Shown: in pieces, positions 33,633 to 41,543 of the stretch
Position numbering within the stretch: position 1 is the stretch's first letter
How the letters are laid out: every line of letters begins with the position of its first letter
The notes under the pieces: model-generated
Told to the model about the DNA's origin: nothing
The model's input: the letters and a program-made list of their open reading frames with translations, nothing else
Databases searched by the model: none
Origin: Paractinoplanes durhamensis
GTDB taxonomy: Bacteria > Actinomycetota > Actinomycetes > Mycobacteriales > Micromonosporaceae
DNA: 64,000 nt
Direction: 5' to 3'
Assembly (NCBI RefSeq): GCF_016862175.1
Contig: NZ_BOML01000019.1
Location: 372,001 to 436,000, forward strand
Translations under genes and position numbers: made by a program

Positions 33633-34903
33633 CGATGAACAACGACGACGAGCAAAACCCGGATTTCCCCACCGCCGGGCGGCGGCCTCCGCATGCCGAA
33701 AAGCCCGAGGAGAGTACGCCGGGCGCCGCCGACAACCGCACGTCGGACGCGGCCGAGAAGCCGCGGGTTCAAAGCATGCCGCGCACCGACGAGGCAACCG
33801 CCCCCTCGGCCCGGCCGCCCGCTCCGCCCGCCGACGACGAGGCCACGGCGCGGCTGTCCGGGTTGTCGCCCGGCACCGGCGCCGGTCCTGGCCCCGACGA
33901 CGAGGTCACCGCGCGGCTGTCCGGGTTGTCCGGCGCGCCGAGCCCGGAACGGCCCGTGGGTGAAGTCACGACCCGCCTCGACGGGCCGGTCGGGGAGGGG
34001 CCGACGGCGCCGCTCGCGCGACCCGCCCGCGATCCGGACGGCCCGACCCGGCGGATATCGGTGTCACCCGATCCGGTGACTCCGGAAAAGAAGGACGCCG
34101 CATCGACCGCCGCCGAAGCGGGTTCCGCGTCGACAACTGATGCGGGGACGGGTGCTGAAGACGTACCCGAGGAGGAAGCGCAAGCGGAGGCAGCGCCGCA
34201 ACCGGCCGAATCCGCGAAGCGGCGCTTTTCCTCGGCCGGCGCCCTGATCTGCTTCCTGCTGGCGCTGTTCGGCTTCACCCTGGTCGTGCAGTTACGCAGC
34301 AACGACGGTGATCAGGGCCTGGCCACCATGCGCCAGGAGGACCTGGTGCGGATCCTGTCGGACCTGGACTCCAGCGACAGCCGGCTGCAGAGCCAGATCA
34401 GCGCCCTGGAGGCCAGTCAGCGGCAGCTGAGCTCAGGTGTGGCGGGCCGGCAGGCGGCGCTGGCCGAGGCCGAGAAGCGCGCCGATGAGCTGGGGCTGCT
34501 GGCCGGGACGCTGCCGGGGCGCGGGCCGGGCCTGGTGATCACCGTCGACCGGGTCAAGGCGTCGGCGATCCTGAATGCCGTGCAGGAGCTGCGCGGGGCC
34601 GGCGGCGAGGTGCTCCAGCTGGGCGGATCCAACGGGCAGGCGGTGCGGGTCGTCGCGTCCAGCTATTTCGTGGATGCCGAGGGCGGCGGCATCCTGGCCG
34701 ACGGTGTGAAGCTTTCTGCCCCATATGTCCTGTCAGTGATCGGGTCGCCGCAGACGATGCAGACCGCTCTGCAGATCCCCGGCGGGGTGGTCGCGTCGGT
34801 GAACAGCGGCGGCGGTAGCGTGACGATGGAACAACGCGCCACGGTCGAGGTGACCGCGGTGCGTAAGGCCACGACTTTGCAGTATGCCCGGCCCGCCTCG
34901 TGA
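33629..34903 (+). CDS. DUF881 membrane protein (Rv1825-like) with long disordered N-terminus
   Basis: This 424-residue protein has about 200 N-terminal residues of low-complexity Pro/Ala/Thr/Asp sequence, including a repeated DEVTARLSGLSG-like element, predicted to be disordered and cytoplasmic. A transmembrane helix follows (ALICFLLALFGFTLVVQL), then a coiled coil and the DUF881 domain (LNAVQELRGAGGEVLQLGG, ASSYFVD, PYVLSVIGSPQTMQ). GTG 33629 overlaps the upstream stop; ATG 33635 is also possible. The threonines in the disordered tail are plausible Ser/Thr kinase targets, but that is inference. Confidence 0.87.
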   Translation: MTMNNDDEQNPDFPTAGRRPPHAEKPEESTPGAADNRTSDAAEKPRVQSMPRTDEATAPSARPPAPPADDEATARLSGLSPGTGAGPGPDDEVTARLSGLSGAPSPERPVGEVTTRLDGPVGEGPTAPLARPARDPDGPTRRISVSPDPVTPEKKDAASTAAEAGSASTTDAGTGAEDVPEEEAQAEAAPQPAESAKRRFSSAGALICFLLALFGFTLVVQLRSNDGDQGLATMRQEDLVRILSDLDSSDSRLQSQISALEASQRQLSSGVAGRQAALAEAEKRADELGLLAGTLPGRGPGLVITVDRVKASAILNAVQELRGAGGEVLQLGGSNGQAVRVVASSYFVDAEGGGILADGVKLSAPYVLSVIGSPQTMQTALQIPGGVVASVNSGGGSVTMEQRATVEVTAVRKATTLQYARPAS

Positions 34904-34942
34904 GAGCCGACCGGGAACAGGGGCGACAAACGGGAGAGATGC

Positions 34943-35323
34943 GTGATTCCTGAGGACCTGCGGTACACGGCGGAACACGAGTGGGTGTCCGGTGACGGCA
35001 GCGGGCCCGTGCGGGTGGGCATCACCCACTTTGCGCAGGATGCGCTGGGCGACATCGTCTTCGTGCAGCTGCCCGAGGAGGGCACGGCGGTCGCGGCCGG
35101 CGACTCGCTCGGCGAGATCGAGTCGACCAAGAGCGTCTCGGAGATCTACGCGCCGATCGCCGGCACGGTGGTGTCGAAGAACGCCGCGCTGGCCGACGAA
35201 CCCGAGTTGATCAACGCGGAACCCTATGCGGCGGGCTGGCTCGTCGAGATCGCACCGGACGATCCGGCGTCGGTCGCGGCGCTTCTGAACGCGGCCGGAT
35301 ACCAGGCGCTGACCGAGAGCTGA
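34943..35323 (+). CDS. gcvH: glycine cleavage system H protein
   Basis: This 126-residue lipoyl carrier shuttles the aminomethyl group between P, T and L proteins. The H-protein signature is complete: LRYTAEHEWV, VGITHFAQDALGDIVFVQLPEEG, and the lipoylation loop IESTKSVSEIYAP with Lys63, then NAEPYAAGWLVEI. GTG start preceded by GGGAGAG. No P, T or L gene is near; isolated gcvH in this block is normal for actinobacteria. Confidence 0.95.
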   Translation: MIPEDLRYTAEHEWVSGDGSGPVRVGITHFAQDALGDIVFVQLPEEGTAVAAGDSLGEIESTKSVSEIYAPIAGTVVSKNAALADEPELINAEPYAAGWLVEIAPDDPASVAALLNAAGYQALTES

Positions 35324-35324
35324 C

Positions 35325-35363
35325 CGCCAATACCGCGCGTCCGGTTGCTCGCTGATATTGGCG
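35325..35363. other. 8-bp inverted repeat after gcvH
   Basis: CGCCAATA (35325-35332) and TATTGGCG (35356-35363) are perfect complements 23 nt apart, beginning 2 bp after the gcvH stop. No T-run follows immediately. It could be a weak terminator or an operator for garA, whose upstream region (35364-35515) has an AT-rich stretch near 35380 and no gene. Confidence 0.35.
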
Positions 35364-35515
35364 CTGACTAGGCTCGCCTTTGTTTTTATGCACTCTGCTT
35401 TCGATGTTGCCCAGAATGTGAAGACCGATAGTCGTGCGTCCGGGCCTGACGGCCGCGGTGGGGACCTTTTGCCCGTGCCGCCTGGCGACGACCAACTGAT
35501 CCGTGAGGTGGTCCG

Positions 35516-35959
35516 ATGACGCGCCCAGACGACGAGTTCCCCCCGCTCGACGTCACGTCCACGCTGAACCTCGGTGCGCTCGATGAGGTGCTGGAGGGTC
35601 CCGACACCGACGTGGTGCCGAGCCGGATGTCCGGTTCGCTCCCGCCGGGTATGGCGCTGCTGGTCGTGCGCCGGGGTCCGAACGCCGGCGCCCGGTTCCT
35701 GCTGGACCACGACGTGACCACCAGCGGCCGGCACCCCGACAGCGACATCTTCCTCGACGACGTGACAGTTTCCCGGCGGCACGCCGAATTCCACCGCGAC
35801 GGCGGCACCTTCACGGTGCGCGACGTCGGCTCGCTGAACGGCACGTATGTGAACCGTGAGCGCGTGGAAGCGGCGACGCTCAGCAACGGGGACGAGGTGC
35901 AGATCGGCAAGTTCCGCCTGGTGTTCATCGCCGGCCCGCGGCCGGAGGGCGAGGCCTGA
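35516..35959 (+). CDS. garA: FHA-domain regulator GarA/OdhI-like
   Basis: This 147-residue protein has a C-terminal FHA domain: TSGRHPDSDIFLDDVTVSRRHAEF and VRDVGSLNGTYVNRE. In mycobacteria and corynebacteria GarA/OdhI binds and inhibits 2-oxoglutarate dehydrogenase and glutamate dehydrogenase until Ser/Thr kinases phosphorylate its N-terminal ETTS motif. The matching site here reads DVTSTLNL (residues 12-19), so only one of the two threonines is kept, with another Thr two places on. The spacing to the FHA domain is normal. Position between gcvH and the MerR gene equals Rv1827. Confidence 0.92.
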   Translation: MTRPDDEFPPLDVTSTLNLGALDEVLEGPDTDVVPSRMSGSLPPGMALLVVRRGPNAGARFLLDHDVTTSGRHPDSDIFLDDVTVSRRHAEFHRDGGTFTVRDVGSLNGTYVNRERVEAATLSNGDEVQIGKFRLVFIAGPRPEGEA

Positions 35960-35961
35960 TC

Positions 35962-36699
35962 GTGAATTCGTCGGGGGCGGCCGCGCGCGATCCAGGGTCA
36001 TCACGCCCTGGTGGGCGCGAGGCTGCGCTGATGAGCATCGGGGAGGTGCTGGCCCACCTGCGCACCGAATTCCCCGACACCACGATCTCCAAGTTGCGGT
36101 TCCTGGAGGCGGAAGGGCTGGTCGATCCCCAGCGCACCGCCTCCGGCTACCGCAAGTACTCGTGGAACGACGTGGCCCGGCTCCGGTTCGTGCTGACCGC
36201 GCAACGCGATCAGTACCTTCCGTTGCGGGTGATCCGCGAGCAGCTCGACCGGATGGACGATCAGCCCGTCGCGCCCGCGCGGCCGGCGCTGGTCGCCGTC
36301 GGCGGTGAGAAGGCGTCCGATCCGTCCGACACCCGGGTCCCCCGGGAGGATGTGATCGATCGCACCGGTGTCACCGCCGAGCTTCTCGACGAGCTCGAGC
36401 AGATCGGTCTGGTGACCGCGAAGCCACCGGGGTGGTACGACGCGGACGCCGTGCTGATCGTGGAGGCGGTCGTCGGGCTGACCCGGTACGGCTTGGAGGT
36501 GCGCCACCTGCGCGCGTTCCGGGCCGCGGCGGACCGTGAGGTCGGCCTGTTCACGCAGCTTCTGGCGCCGCTGGTGCGGCAGAGCGACCCGGCCGCACGG
36601 GCCCGGGCCGCGGAGACGGCGCGCGAGTTGCAGGCGCTGTCGCAGAAGTTGCACGCGGCGTTGGTACGGGCCGGATTACGCGGCGAACTCGGCCGCTGA
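35962..36699 (+). CDS. MerR-family regulator (Rv1828-like)
   Basis: This 245-residue protein starts at a GTG 2 bp after garA. The N-terminal winged HTH reads LMSIGEVLAHLRTEFPDTTISKLRFLEAEGLVDPQRTASGYRKYS, the form typical of the Rv1828 group. A longer C-terminal region contains a second alpha-helical pseudo-HTH (VTAELLDELEQIGLVTAKPPGWYDADAV), also typical of this group. The protein does not carry the cysteines of metal-sensing MerR proteins. Confidence 0.9.
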   Translation: MNSSGAAARDPGSSRPGGREAALMSIGEVLAHLRTEFPDTTISKLRFLEAEGLVDPQRTASGYRKYSWNDVARLRFVLTAQRDQYLPLRVIREQLDRMDDQPVAPARPALVAVGGEKASDPSDTRVPREDVIDRTGVTAELLDELEQIGLVTAKPPGWYDADAVLIVEAVVGLTRYGLEVRHLRAFRAAADREVGLFTQLLAPLVRQSDPAARARAAETARELQALSQKLHAALVRAGLRGELGR

Positions 36700-36796
36700 G
36701 CCGTTCCGGCAGGCGCGTGCGAGGCGTGTACCGTGCAGGTAATGGGGGGCCGTGCTCTGGCGGCGACGGAAAAACAACGACACACGGAGGTCGGCG

Positions 36797-37261
36797 GTGC
36801 GCGAGCTGAGCGTGGTCGGGGTTCGGGTGGAGCTGCCGAGCAACCAGCCGATCGTCCTGCTGCGGGAGGTCGACGGTGATCGGTATCTTCCGATCTGGAT
36901 CGGCGCCGTGGAAGCGACAGCCATCGCGTACGAGCAGCAGGGTGTGAAGCCGGCCCGGCCGCTGACCCACGATCTTCTGCGCGACATCCTGGCGGCGCTG
37001 CAGGCGCCCCTGCGGGCGGTGGAGATCACCGAGCTCAAGGACAACGTCTTCTACGCCGACCTGCTGATCGGCGAGGACCTGCGGGTGTCCGCCCGGCCGA
37101 GCGATTCGATCGCCCTCGCGTTACGGGTCGGTGCGCCGATCCGTTGTGCCGATCAGGTGCTGACCGAGGCCGGCATCGTGATCCCGGACGAGCAGGAGGA
37201 CGAGGTCGAGAAGTTCCGCGAGTTCCTCGACCAGGTTCGTCCCGAAGATTTCGCCGGCTGA
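36797..37261 (+). CDS. bifunctional nuclease (DUF151) family protein (Rv1829-like)
   Basis: This 154-residue protein has the DUF151 signature: LREVDGDRYLPIWIGAVEATAIA, RPLTHDLLRDIL, and VSARPSDSIALALRVGAPIR. Plant relatives have RNase and DNase activity; the bacterial role is unclear. The GTG start at 36797 follows ACGGAGG. It sits between two MerR genes exactly as in mycobacteria. Confidence 0.9.
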   Translation: MRELSVVGVRVELPSNQPIVLLREVDGDRYLPIWIGAVEATAIAYEQQGVKPARPLTHDLLRDILAALQAPLRAVEITELKDNVFYADLLIGEDLRVSARPSDSIALALRVGAPIRCADQVLTEAGIVIPDEQEDEVEKFREFLDQVRPEDFAG

Positions 37262-37409
37262 CCCTTTCCGGTCCTTCTGCGTTCTCCCGTGTGATCGACT
37301 TCCTCCGTACGCGGCGTGTCGCCGCATTACCTGACTGTTTCGGCGACCGCTGAGATATACGCTCGTGAAGTCCAGGTGAAGCGGCACCGCGCAGCGGGGA
37401 GGTAGTCGC

Positions 37410-37961
37410 GTGCACGAGCAGCCGTTAGAGGGCCCACTCGTCGGCGAGGACGGAACGGTCGGCTATCGCGGAGTAACGGCCTGCCAGGCGGTCGGGATCA
37501 GCTACCGCCAGCTCGACTACTGGGCGCGCACCACGCTGGTCATCCCGAGCGTGCGGGACGCGTCCGGCTCCGGCACCCAGCGCCTCTACTCGTTCCGTGA
37601 CCTGGTCGTTCTCAAGGTCGTCAAGCGCCTGCTCGACGCCGGCGTGTCGTTGCAGAACATCCGCCGCGCCATCGAGACGCTGCGCTCGCGCGGCGTCGAA
37701 GACCTGGCCGGCATCACCCTCATCTCCGACGGCACCACGGTCTACGAGTGCCGCTCGCCGGAGGAGGTCGTCGATCTGCTGCAGGGCGGCCAGGGCGTGT
37801 TCGGCATCGCCATCGGCGGCGCCTTCAAGGAGATCCAGGGCTCGCTGTCGCACCTGCCGGCCGAACCGGCCACCGGCCCGACCCCGGTCGGCGTGGCCTC
37901 GGACGAGCCGGCGGCGGGCGACGAGCTCGCGGCCCGCCGGGCCCGCCGCCGCGCCGGCTAG
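37410..37961 (+). CDS. MerR-family regulator (Rv1830-like)
   Basis: This 183-residue protein has the recognition region YRGVTACQAVGISYRQLDYWARTTLVIPSVRDASGSGTQRLYSFRDLVVLKVVKRLLDAGVSLQNIRRAI, a MerR HTH followed by the dimer helix. The C-terminal tail is Ala/Arg-rich. It closes the conserved block that began at 31745. GTG start with GGGGAGG upstream. The gap before it (37262-37409) contains no gene and probably a promoter. Its stop overlaps the convergent methyltransferase stop by four bases. Confidence 0.9.
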   Translation: MHEQPLEGPLVGEDGTVGYRGVTACQAVGISYRQLDYWARTTLVIPSVRDASGSGTQRLYSFRDLVVLKVVKRLLDAGVSLQNIRRAIETLRSRGVEDLAGITLISDGTTVYECRSPEEVVDLLQGGQGVFGIAIGGAFKEIQGSLSHLPAEPATGPTPVGVASDEPAAGDELAARRARRRAG

Positions 37962-38569
37962 CCAGTCTTTCGGCGCAGCTTGACGGTGCTGTCGGTGCGC
38001 TCGATCTGGTCGCCGTCCGGGCCCTTCTGCTGACGGGGGTGGATCGCCGCCGTCAGCACCTCCCAGTCGTCGCCGAGGTCGAGCGCCGCGATCACCTCGG
38101 CCGGCGCCGGGAAGTGGATCTCGGCGTGGCCGTCGTGCTTGAACGGCCCGTGATCCATGTGCCCCTCGATCAGCAGGGTGCCGCCCGGGCGCACCGATTC
38201 CGCCGCCCGGCGCAGGATCTTCTCCCGGTCGAACTCGGCCCAGAAGTGCAGGAACTGCGCCGACACCAGGTCGAACTCGCCGTCCGGGAACGTCTTCTCC
38301 AGGTTGTGCTGCTGGAAGTCGATCTCCACGCCGGCCTCGGCGGCGTGGGTCGCGGCCCGCTGCAGGGCCACGCCGGACAGATCGACCGCGGTCACCTGCC
38401 AGCCGCGCCGCGCCAGCCAGACCGCGTCGGCGCCCTCCCCGCAGCCCAGGTCCAGCGCCCGGCCCGGCGGCAGGTCGGCGACCTCGGTCACCAGCTCGAC
38501 GTTCGGGTTGCCGCTCCAGATGCGGTTCTCCTCCGAGTAGCGGGCATCCCACGCTTGTTCGTCACTCAT
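37958..38569 (-). CDS. SAM-dependent methyltransferase (class I)
   Basis: This 203-residue protein has motif I ALDLGCGEGADAVWLA, motif II VTAVDLSGVALQRA, and motif IV-like FDLVSAQFLHFW, a Rossmann methyltransferase of the thiopurine/tellurite-type small group. No C-terminal domain indicates the acceptor. The start at MSDEQAWDARY is the standard N-terminus for the family; a 21-residue upstream extension looks non-coding. It diverges from a small gene on the plus strand. Confidence 0.88.
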   Translation of the reverse strand: MSDEQAWDARYSEENRIWSGNPNVELVTEVADLPPGRALDLGCGEGADAVWLARRGWQVTAVDLSGVALQRAATHAAEAGVEIDFQQHNLEKTFPDGEFDLVSAQFLHFWAEFDREKILRRAAESVRPGGTLLIEGHMDHGPFKHDGHAEIHFPAPAEVIAALDLGDDWEVLTAAIHPRQQKGPDGDQIERTDSTVKLRRKTG

Positions 38570-38666
38570 GCACCCAGGATGCGGTCCCGTTCCCGCGCCG
38601 CCGACTTTAGTTGCCAGAACGGCAAATGACATCGGCGCCGGCCGGCGCCGCGATAGCGTCGGCGAT

Positions 38667-38870
38667 GTGATCCCGCAGTACTACCCGCTGTACATCCATG
38701 ACCCGAGTCATGCGCAGACCTTCCTGGTGCTCGGCTGGATGCCGAACCGGGACTCCGGCCTGCCCCACCAGCCGGTGGTCCTGCTGTGCGGCCCCGAGAC
38801 CCAGGAACCACGGGTCCTGGAGCAGACCGTCCCGTACCGGGTGGTCGGGACCGGCCCCCACCCGCTGTAG
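38667..38870 (+). CDS. small hypothetical protein
   Basis: This is a 67-residue open frame from GTG, with third codon positions almost all G or C and a normal amino-acid mix (PQYYPLYIHDPSHAQTFLVLGW). I do not recognise a family. It is divergent from the methyltransferase (97-bp gap) and convergent with the HTH-citrate synthase, 37 bp away. The codon pattern is the main reason to call it real. Confidence 0.5.
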   Translation: MIPQYYPLYIHDPSHAQTFLVLGWMPNRDSGLPHQPVVLLCGPETQEPRVLEQTVPYRVVGTGPHPL

Positions 38871-38907
38871 CCCCGCCTACGCTGCGCCGTCGGCCGGCCC
38901 GCCGTGG

Positions 38908-40131
38908 TCAGATCGACGGGCTGCGACCCGAATACACGCCGGACGGGCGGAAGCGGCTCGGGCGGTCCTCGTACTCCTCCAACGCGTGTGCCAGCCAGCC
39001 CGCCGTGCGGCCCACCGCGAAGATCGTCTCGCCGGCGTCGGCCGGCATGCCGTGGGTGAGGGCCAGCACGGCGAGGGTGAAGTCGATGTTGGGGTGGACG
39101 CCGGCCCGGGTGCGCATCGCGTCGATCATGCGCTCGGCCGTCTCCTTCACCGGGCCCTCGCCGATCATCTCCATCAGCGTGGTGGCGCGCGGGTCGCCGT
39201 CCGGGTAGAGCGGATGCCCGAAGCCGGGGACCGCGCCGCCCGACCGCTGGCGGGAGGTGATCGTGCCGACCGGGTCGTCGGTGTTGATCGCGTCGGCGAG
39301 CATCGCGTAGGCCAGGCCGCTCGCGGCGCCGTGCAGCGGGCCGTCGAGGGCGGCCAGGCCGGCGCTGACCACCGCGTAGGGGTGCGCCCGGGTCGACGCG
39401 GCCACCCGCGCCGCCAGCGTCGAGGCGGCCAGGTCGTGGTCGGCCAGCAGGATCAGCGCGGCGTTGAGCAGATCGTAGTCGGCGTCGTCGGGGCTGAGCC
39501 GGTGCCACAGCATCCCGGCGAGGCCTTTCTCCGGGCGGGCCGCCTGGTCGTCGCGGAGCCGGACGAACGGGGTGCCGTGCACCTCTTCAAGGGTGCGGGC
39601 GCGGCGGAGCACCGCGACCATGGTGGCGAGCATGGTGCGGCCGGTCGCCACCACGGCGGCCGGGGTGGTGTCGAAGCGGAGCGGGTCCGCGGCGGCCGCG
39701 GCCGCGACGATCACCCGCAGCCGGTCGGTGGTGCGGGCGACGGCGGGCAGCGGCTGGATCACCTGCGCGGCGAGATTTTGCAGGTCAGGGTTGGGGACGA
39801 GGTCCGCATGCTCGAGATCACCGGTCCAGAGTAGAGTCGCGACCGCCTCGTAACTCGCCGTGCGTGCCAGCACGCAGGCGTCCCGGCCGCGGTAGAAGAG
39901 ACTCCCGTCCTTGATCAGCGTGATGCCGGTCTGGATGCCGGGGGTGGTCGGGCGCCGGCGGCTCGCCACGAAGGCGTCGACATCCGGCTTTTCGAAGAGA
40001 CTGCCCTTGCCTTCGGCGTTGCGGCGGCTGGGGAGCATGCCGCGGCTGACGTAGGCGTAGACGGTGGCGGGCTTGACGCCGAGCCGGTCGGCGACCTGCT
40101 CGGTGGTCAGGAAGTGGGGGTCGAGGGGCAT
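38908..40131 (-). CDS. citrate synthase fused to an N-terminal helix-turn-helix domain
   Basis: This 407-residue protein has residues 7-60 forming an excisionase/MerR-like HTH (LTTEQVADRLGVKPATVYAYVSRGMLPSRR, then LFEKPDVDAFVASRRR). Residues 75-400 form a citrate synthase: catalytic-His segments GPLHGAASGLAYA and GFGHPLYPDGD, and the Asp segment HPNIDFTLAVLAL. It condenses, or binds, acetyl-CoA or propionyl-CoA with a keto acid and may at the same time bind DNA. The divergent neighbour is a second citrate synthase, and the shared 67-bp gap is full of palindromes, so autoregulation is the simplest reading. The fusion type is known in actinobacteria. Confidence 0.9.
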   Translation of the reverse strand: MPLDPHFLTTEQVADRLGVKPATVYAYVSRGMLPSRRNAEGKGSLFEKPDVDAFVASRRRPTTPGIQTGITLIKDGSLFYRGRDACVLARTASYEAVATLLWTGDLEHADLVPNPDLQNLAAQVIQPLPAVARTTDRLRVIVAAAAAADPLRFDTTPAAVVATGRTMLATMVAVLRRARTLEEVHGTPFVRLRDDQAARPEKGLAGMLWHRLSPDDADYDLLNAALILLADHDLAASTLAARVAASTRAHPYAVVSAGLAALDGPLHGAASGLAYAMLADAINTDDPVGTITSRQRSGGAVPGFGHPLYPDGDPRATTLMEMIGEGPVKETAERMIDAMRTRAGVHPNIDFTLAVLALTHGMPADAGETIFAVGRTAGWLAHALEEYEDRPSRFRPSGVYSGRSPSI

Positions 40132-40143
40132 GTGCAGATACTC

Positions 40144-40208
40144 TCATGTTGACTGGATCAATGTTGACATCAATACAAGATGAGCACATGTTGATGTCAT
40201 GTTGACTG
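40144..40208. promoter_or_regulatory. palindromic control region between the two citrate synthase genes
   Basis: This AT-rich island holds ATGTTGACTGGATCAA (40146-40161), then TGTTGACATCAA, then ATGTTGATGTC and TTGACTGTCAA (40202-40212, perfect TTGAC/GTCAA). It overlaps the start codon of the plus-strand citrate synthase, so a bound protein would block translation start or leaderless transcription. Two stretches are identical to the 5884-5901 and 5873-5895 regions. Confidence 0.6.
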
Positions 40209-41308
40209 TCAACCCAGGACTGGCCGGTGTCGTCGCGTTCGACACCGAGATCGCCGAACCCGACCGGGCCGGCGGATCGCTGCGATACCGCGGCGTCGAC
40301 GTTCGCGAGCTGGCCGGCCGGGTCACGTTCGCCGAGGTGTGGGGCCTGCTGGCCGACGGCGACCTGACCCAGGCGCTGCCGCCCGCCGAGCCGTTCCCGA
40401 TCCCCGTGCACTCCGGCGACATCCGGGTGGACGTGCAGGCGGCGGTGTCGATGCTCGCCCCCTACTGGGGCATGCAGCCGCTGATCGACATCGGCCAGGC
40501 CCGGGCCCGCGAGGACCTGGCCCGGGTGTCGGTGATGATGCTGTCGTACGTGGCCCAGTCGGCCCGCGGCTCCCGGCTGGCGGCCGTGCCGCAGCGCCTG
40601 GTCGACGGCGGCCGCAACGCCACCGAACGCTTCATGCTCCGCTGGCAGGGCGACCCGGACCCGCGACACGTGGCCGCGATCGACCGCTACTGGGTCTGCG
40701 CCGCCGAACACGGCATGAACGCCTCCACGTTCACCGCCCGGGTGGTGGCCAGCACCGGCGCCGACGTGCCGGCGTGCCTGTCGGCCGCGGTGGCGGCGCT
40801 GTCCGGCCCGCTGCACGGCGGCGCGCCGGCCCGGGCGCTCAGCATGATCGAGGAGGTGGAGCGGGGCGCCGACCCGCGCGGCTACGTGAAGGGCGTCCTC
40901 GACAGCGGCAAGCGCCTGATGGGTTTCGGGCACGCCATCTACCGCGCCGAGGATCCACGCGCCGCGATCCTGCGCGAGACGGCCCGCGAGCTGGGCGCCC
41001 CGCGTTATGACGTGGCGCTGCAGCTGGAGAAGGCCGCCCTGGCCGAACTGCGCGAACGCAAACCCGACCGGGTCCTGGAGACCAACGTTGAATACTGGGC
41101 CGCCGTGGTCCTCGACTTCGCCCAGGTCCCGTCGGACATGTTCGCGTCCATGTTCACCTGCGCCCGGACGGCCGGTTGGAGCGCCCACATCCTCGAACAG
41201 AAGCGCCTCGGCAAGATCATCCGCCCGTCGGCCGACTACGTGGGCCCACCCGAGCGCGCCGCCACCGAGGTGCCCGGCTGGGACGCCGCGGTGAAGAAGT
41301 ACAGCTGA
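40199..41308 (+). CDS. citrate synthase (second, without HTH)
   Basis: This 369-residue protein has the usual elements: GSLRYRGVDVRELAGRVTFAEVWGLL, catalytic-His segments GPLHGGAPARAL and GFGHAIYRAEDPR, and the Asp region ETNVEYWAAVVLDFAQVP. Note that the Asp position is less certain than in typical enzymes: the family NVDFYSG block reads NVEYWAAV here, a Glu in place of Asp. The ATG start has no ribosome site and lies inside the palindromic region, suggesting a leaderless mRNA. It may make citrate or 2-methylcitrate. Confidence 0.88.
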   Translation: MLTVNPGLAGVVAFDTEIAEPDRAGGSLRYRGVDVRELAGRVTFAEVWGLLADGDLTQALPPAEPFPIPVHSGDIRVDVQAAVSMLAPYWGMQPLIDIGQARAREDLARVSVMMLSYVAQSARGSRLAAVPQRLVDGGRNATERFMLRWQGDPDPRHVAAIDRYWVCAAEHGMNASTFTARVVASTGADVPACLSAAVAALSGPLHGGAPARALSMIEEVERGADPRGYVKGVLDSGKRLMGFGHAIYRAEDPRAAILRETARELGAPRYDVALQLEKAALAELRERKPDRVLETNVEYWAAVVLDFAQVPSDMFASMFTCARTAGWSAHILEQKRLGKIIRPSADYVGPPERAATEVPGWDAAVKKYS

Positions 41309-41461
41309 GGAGTGCCGCCGAGGGCGGCGCGGCGATCGGGCCGGGCGGAAGTGCGGCTGAGGAGTTCCGCCGAGGGCGCCGTGGCGATCGGGCCGGGCGG
41401 AAGTGCGGCTGAGGAGTTCCGCCGAGGGCGCCGTGGCGATCGGGCTGGGCGTCAGTGCGGT
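41307..41461. repeat. three 52-bp tandem repeats downstream of citrate synthase
   Basis: Units begin GAGGAGTKCCGCCGAGGGCG at 41307, 41359 and 41411. The second and third are almost identical; the third is one base shorter at its end. The array starts inside the citrate synthase stop codon (the GA of TGA). The stretch 41309-41543 holds no gene; the region after 41462 has nothing I can identify. Confidence 0.85.
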
Positions 41462-41543
41462 GCGGGCCCTCGTCGCCGGCCTCGGCCGATGACTGGACGA
41501 GGTGGACTACGAGGGCCCGGCGTACCGCGGGACCGGGCGGTGG

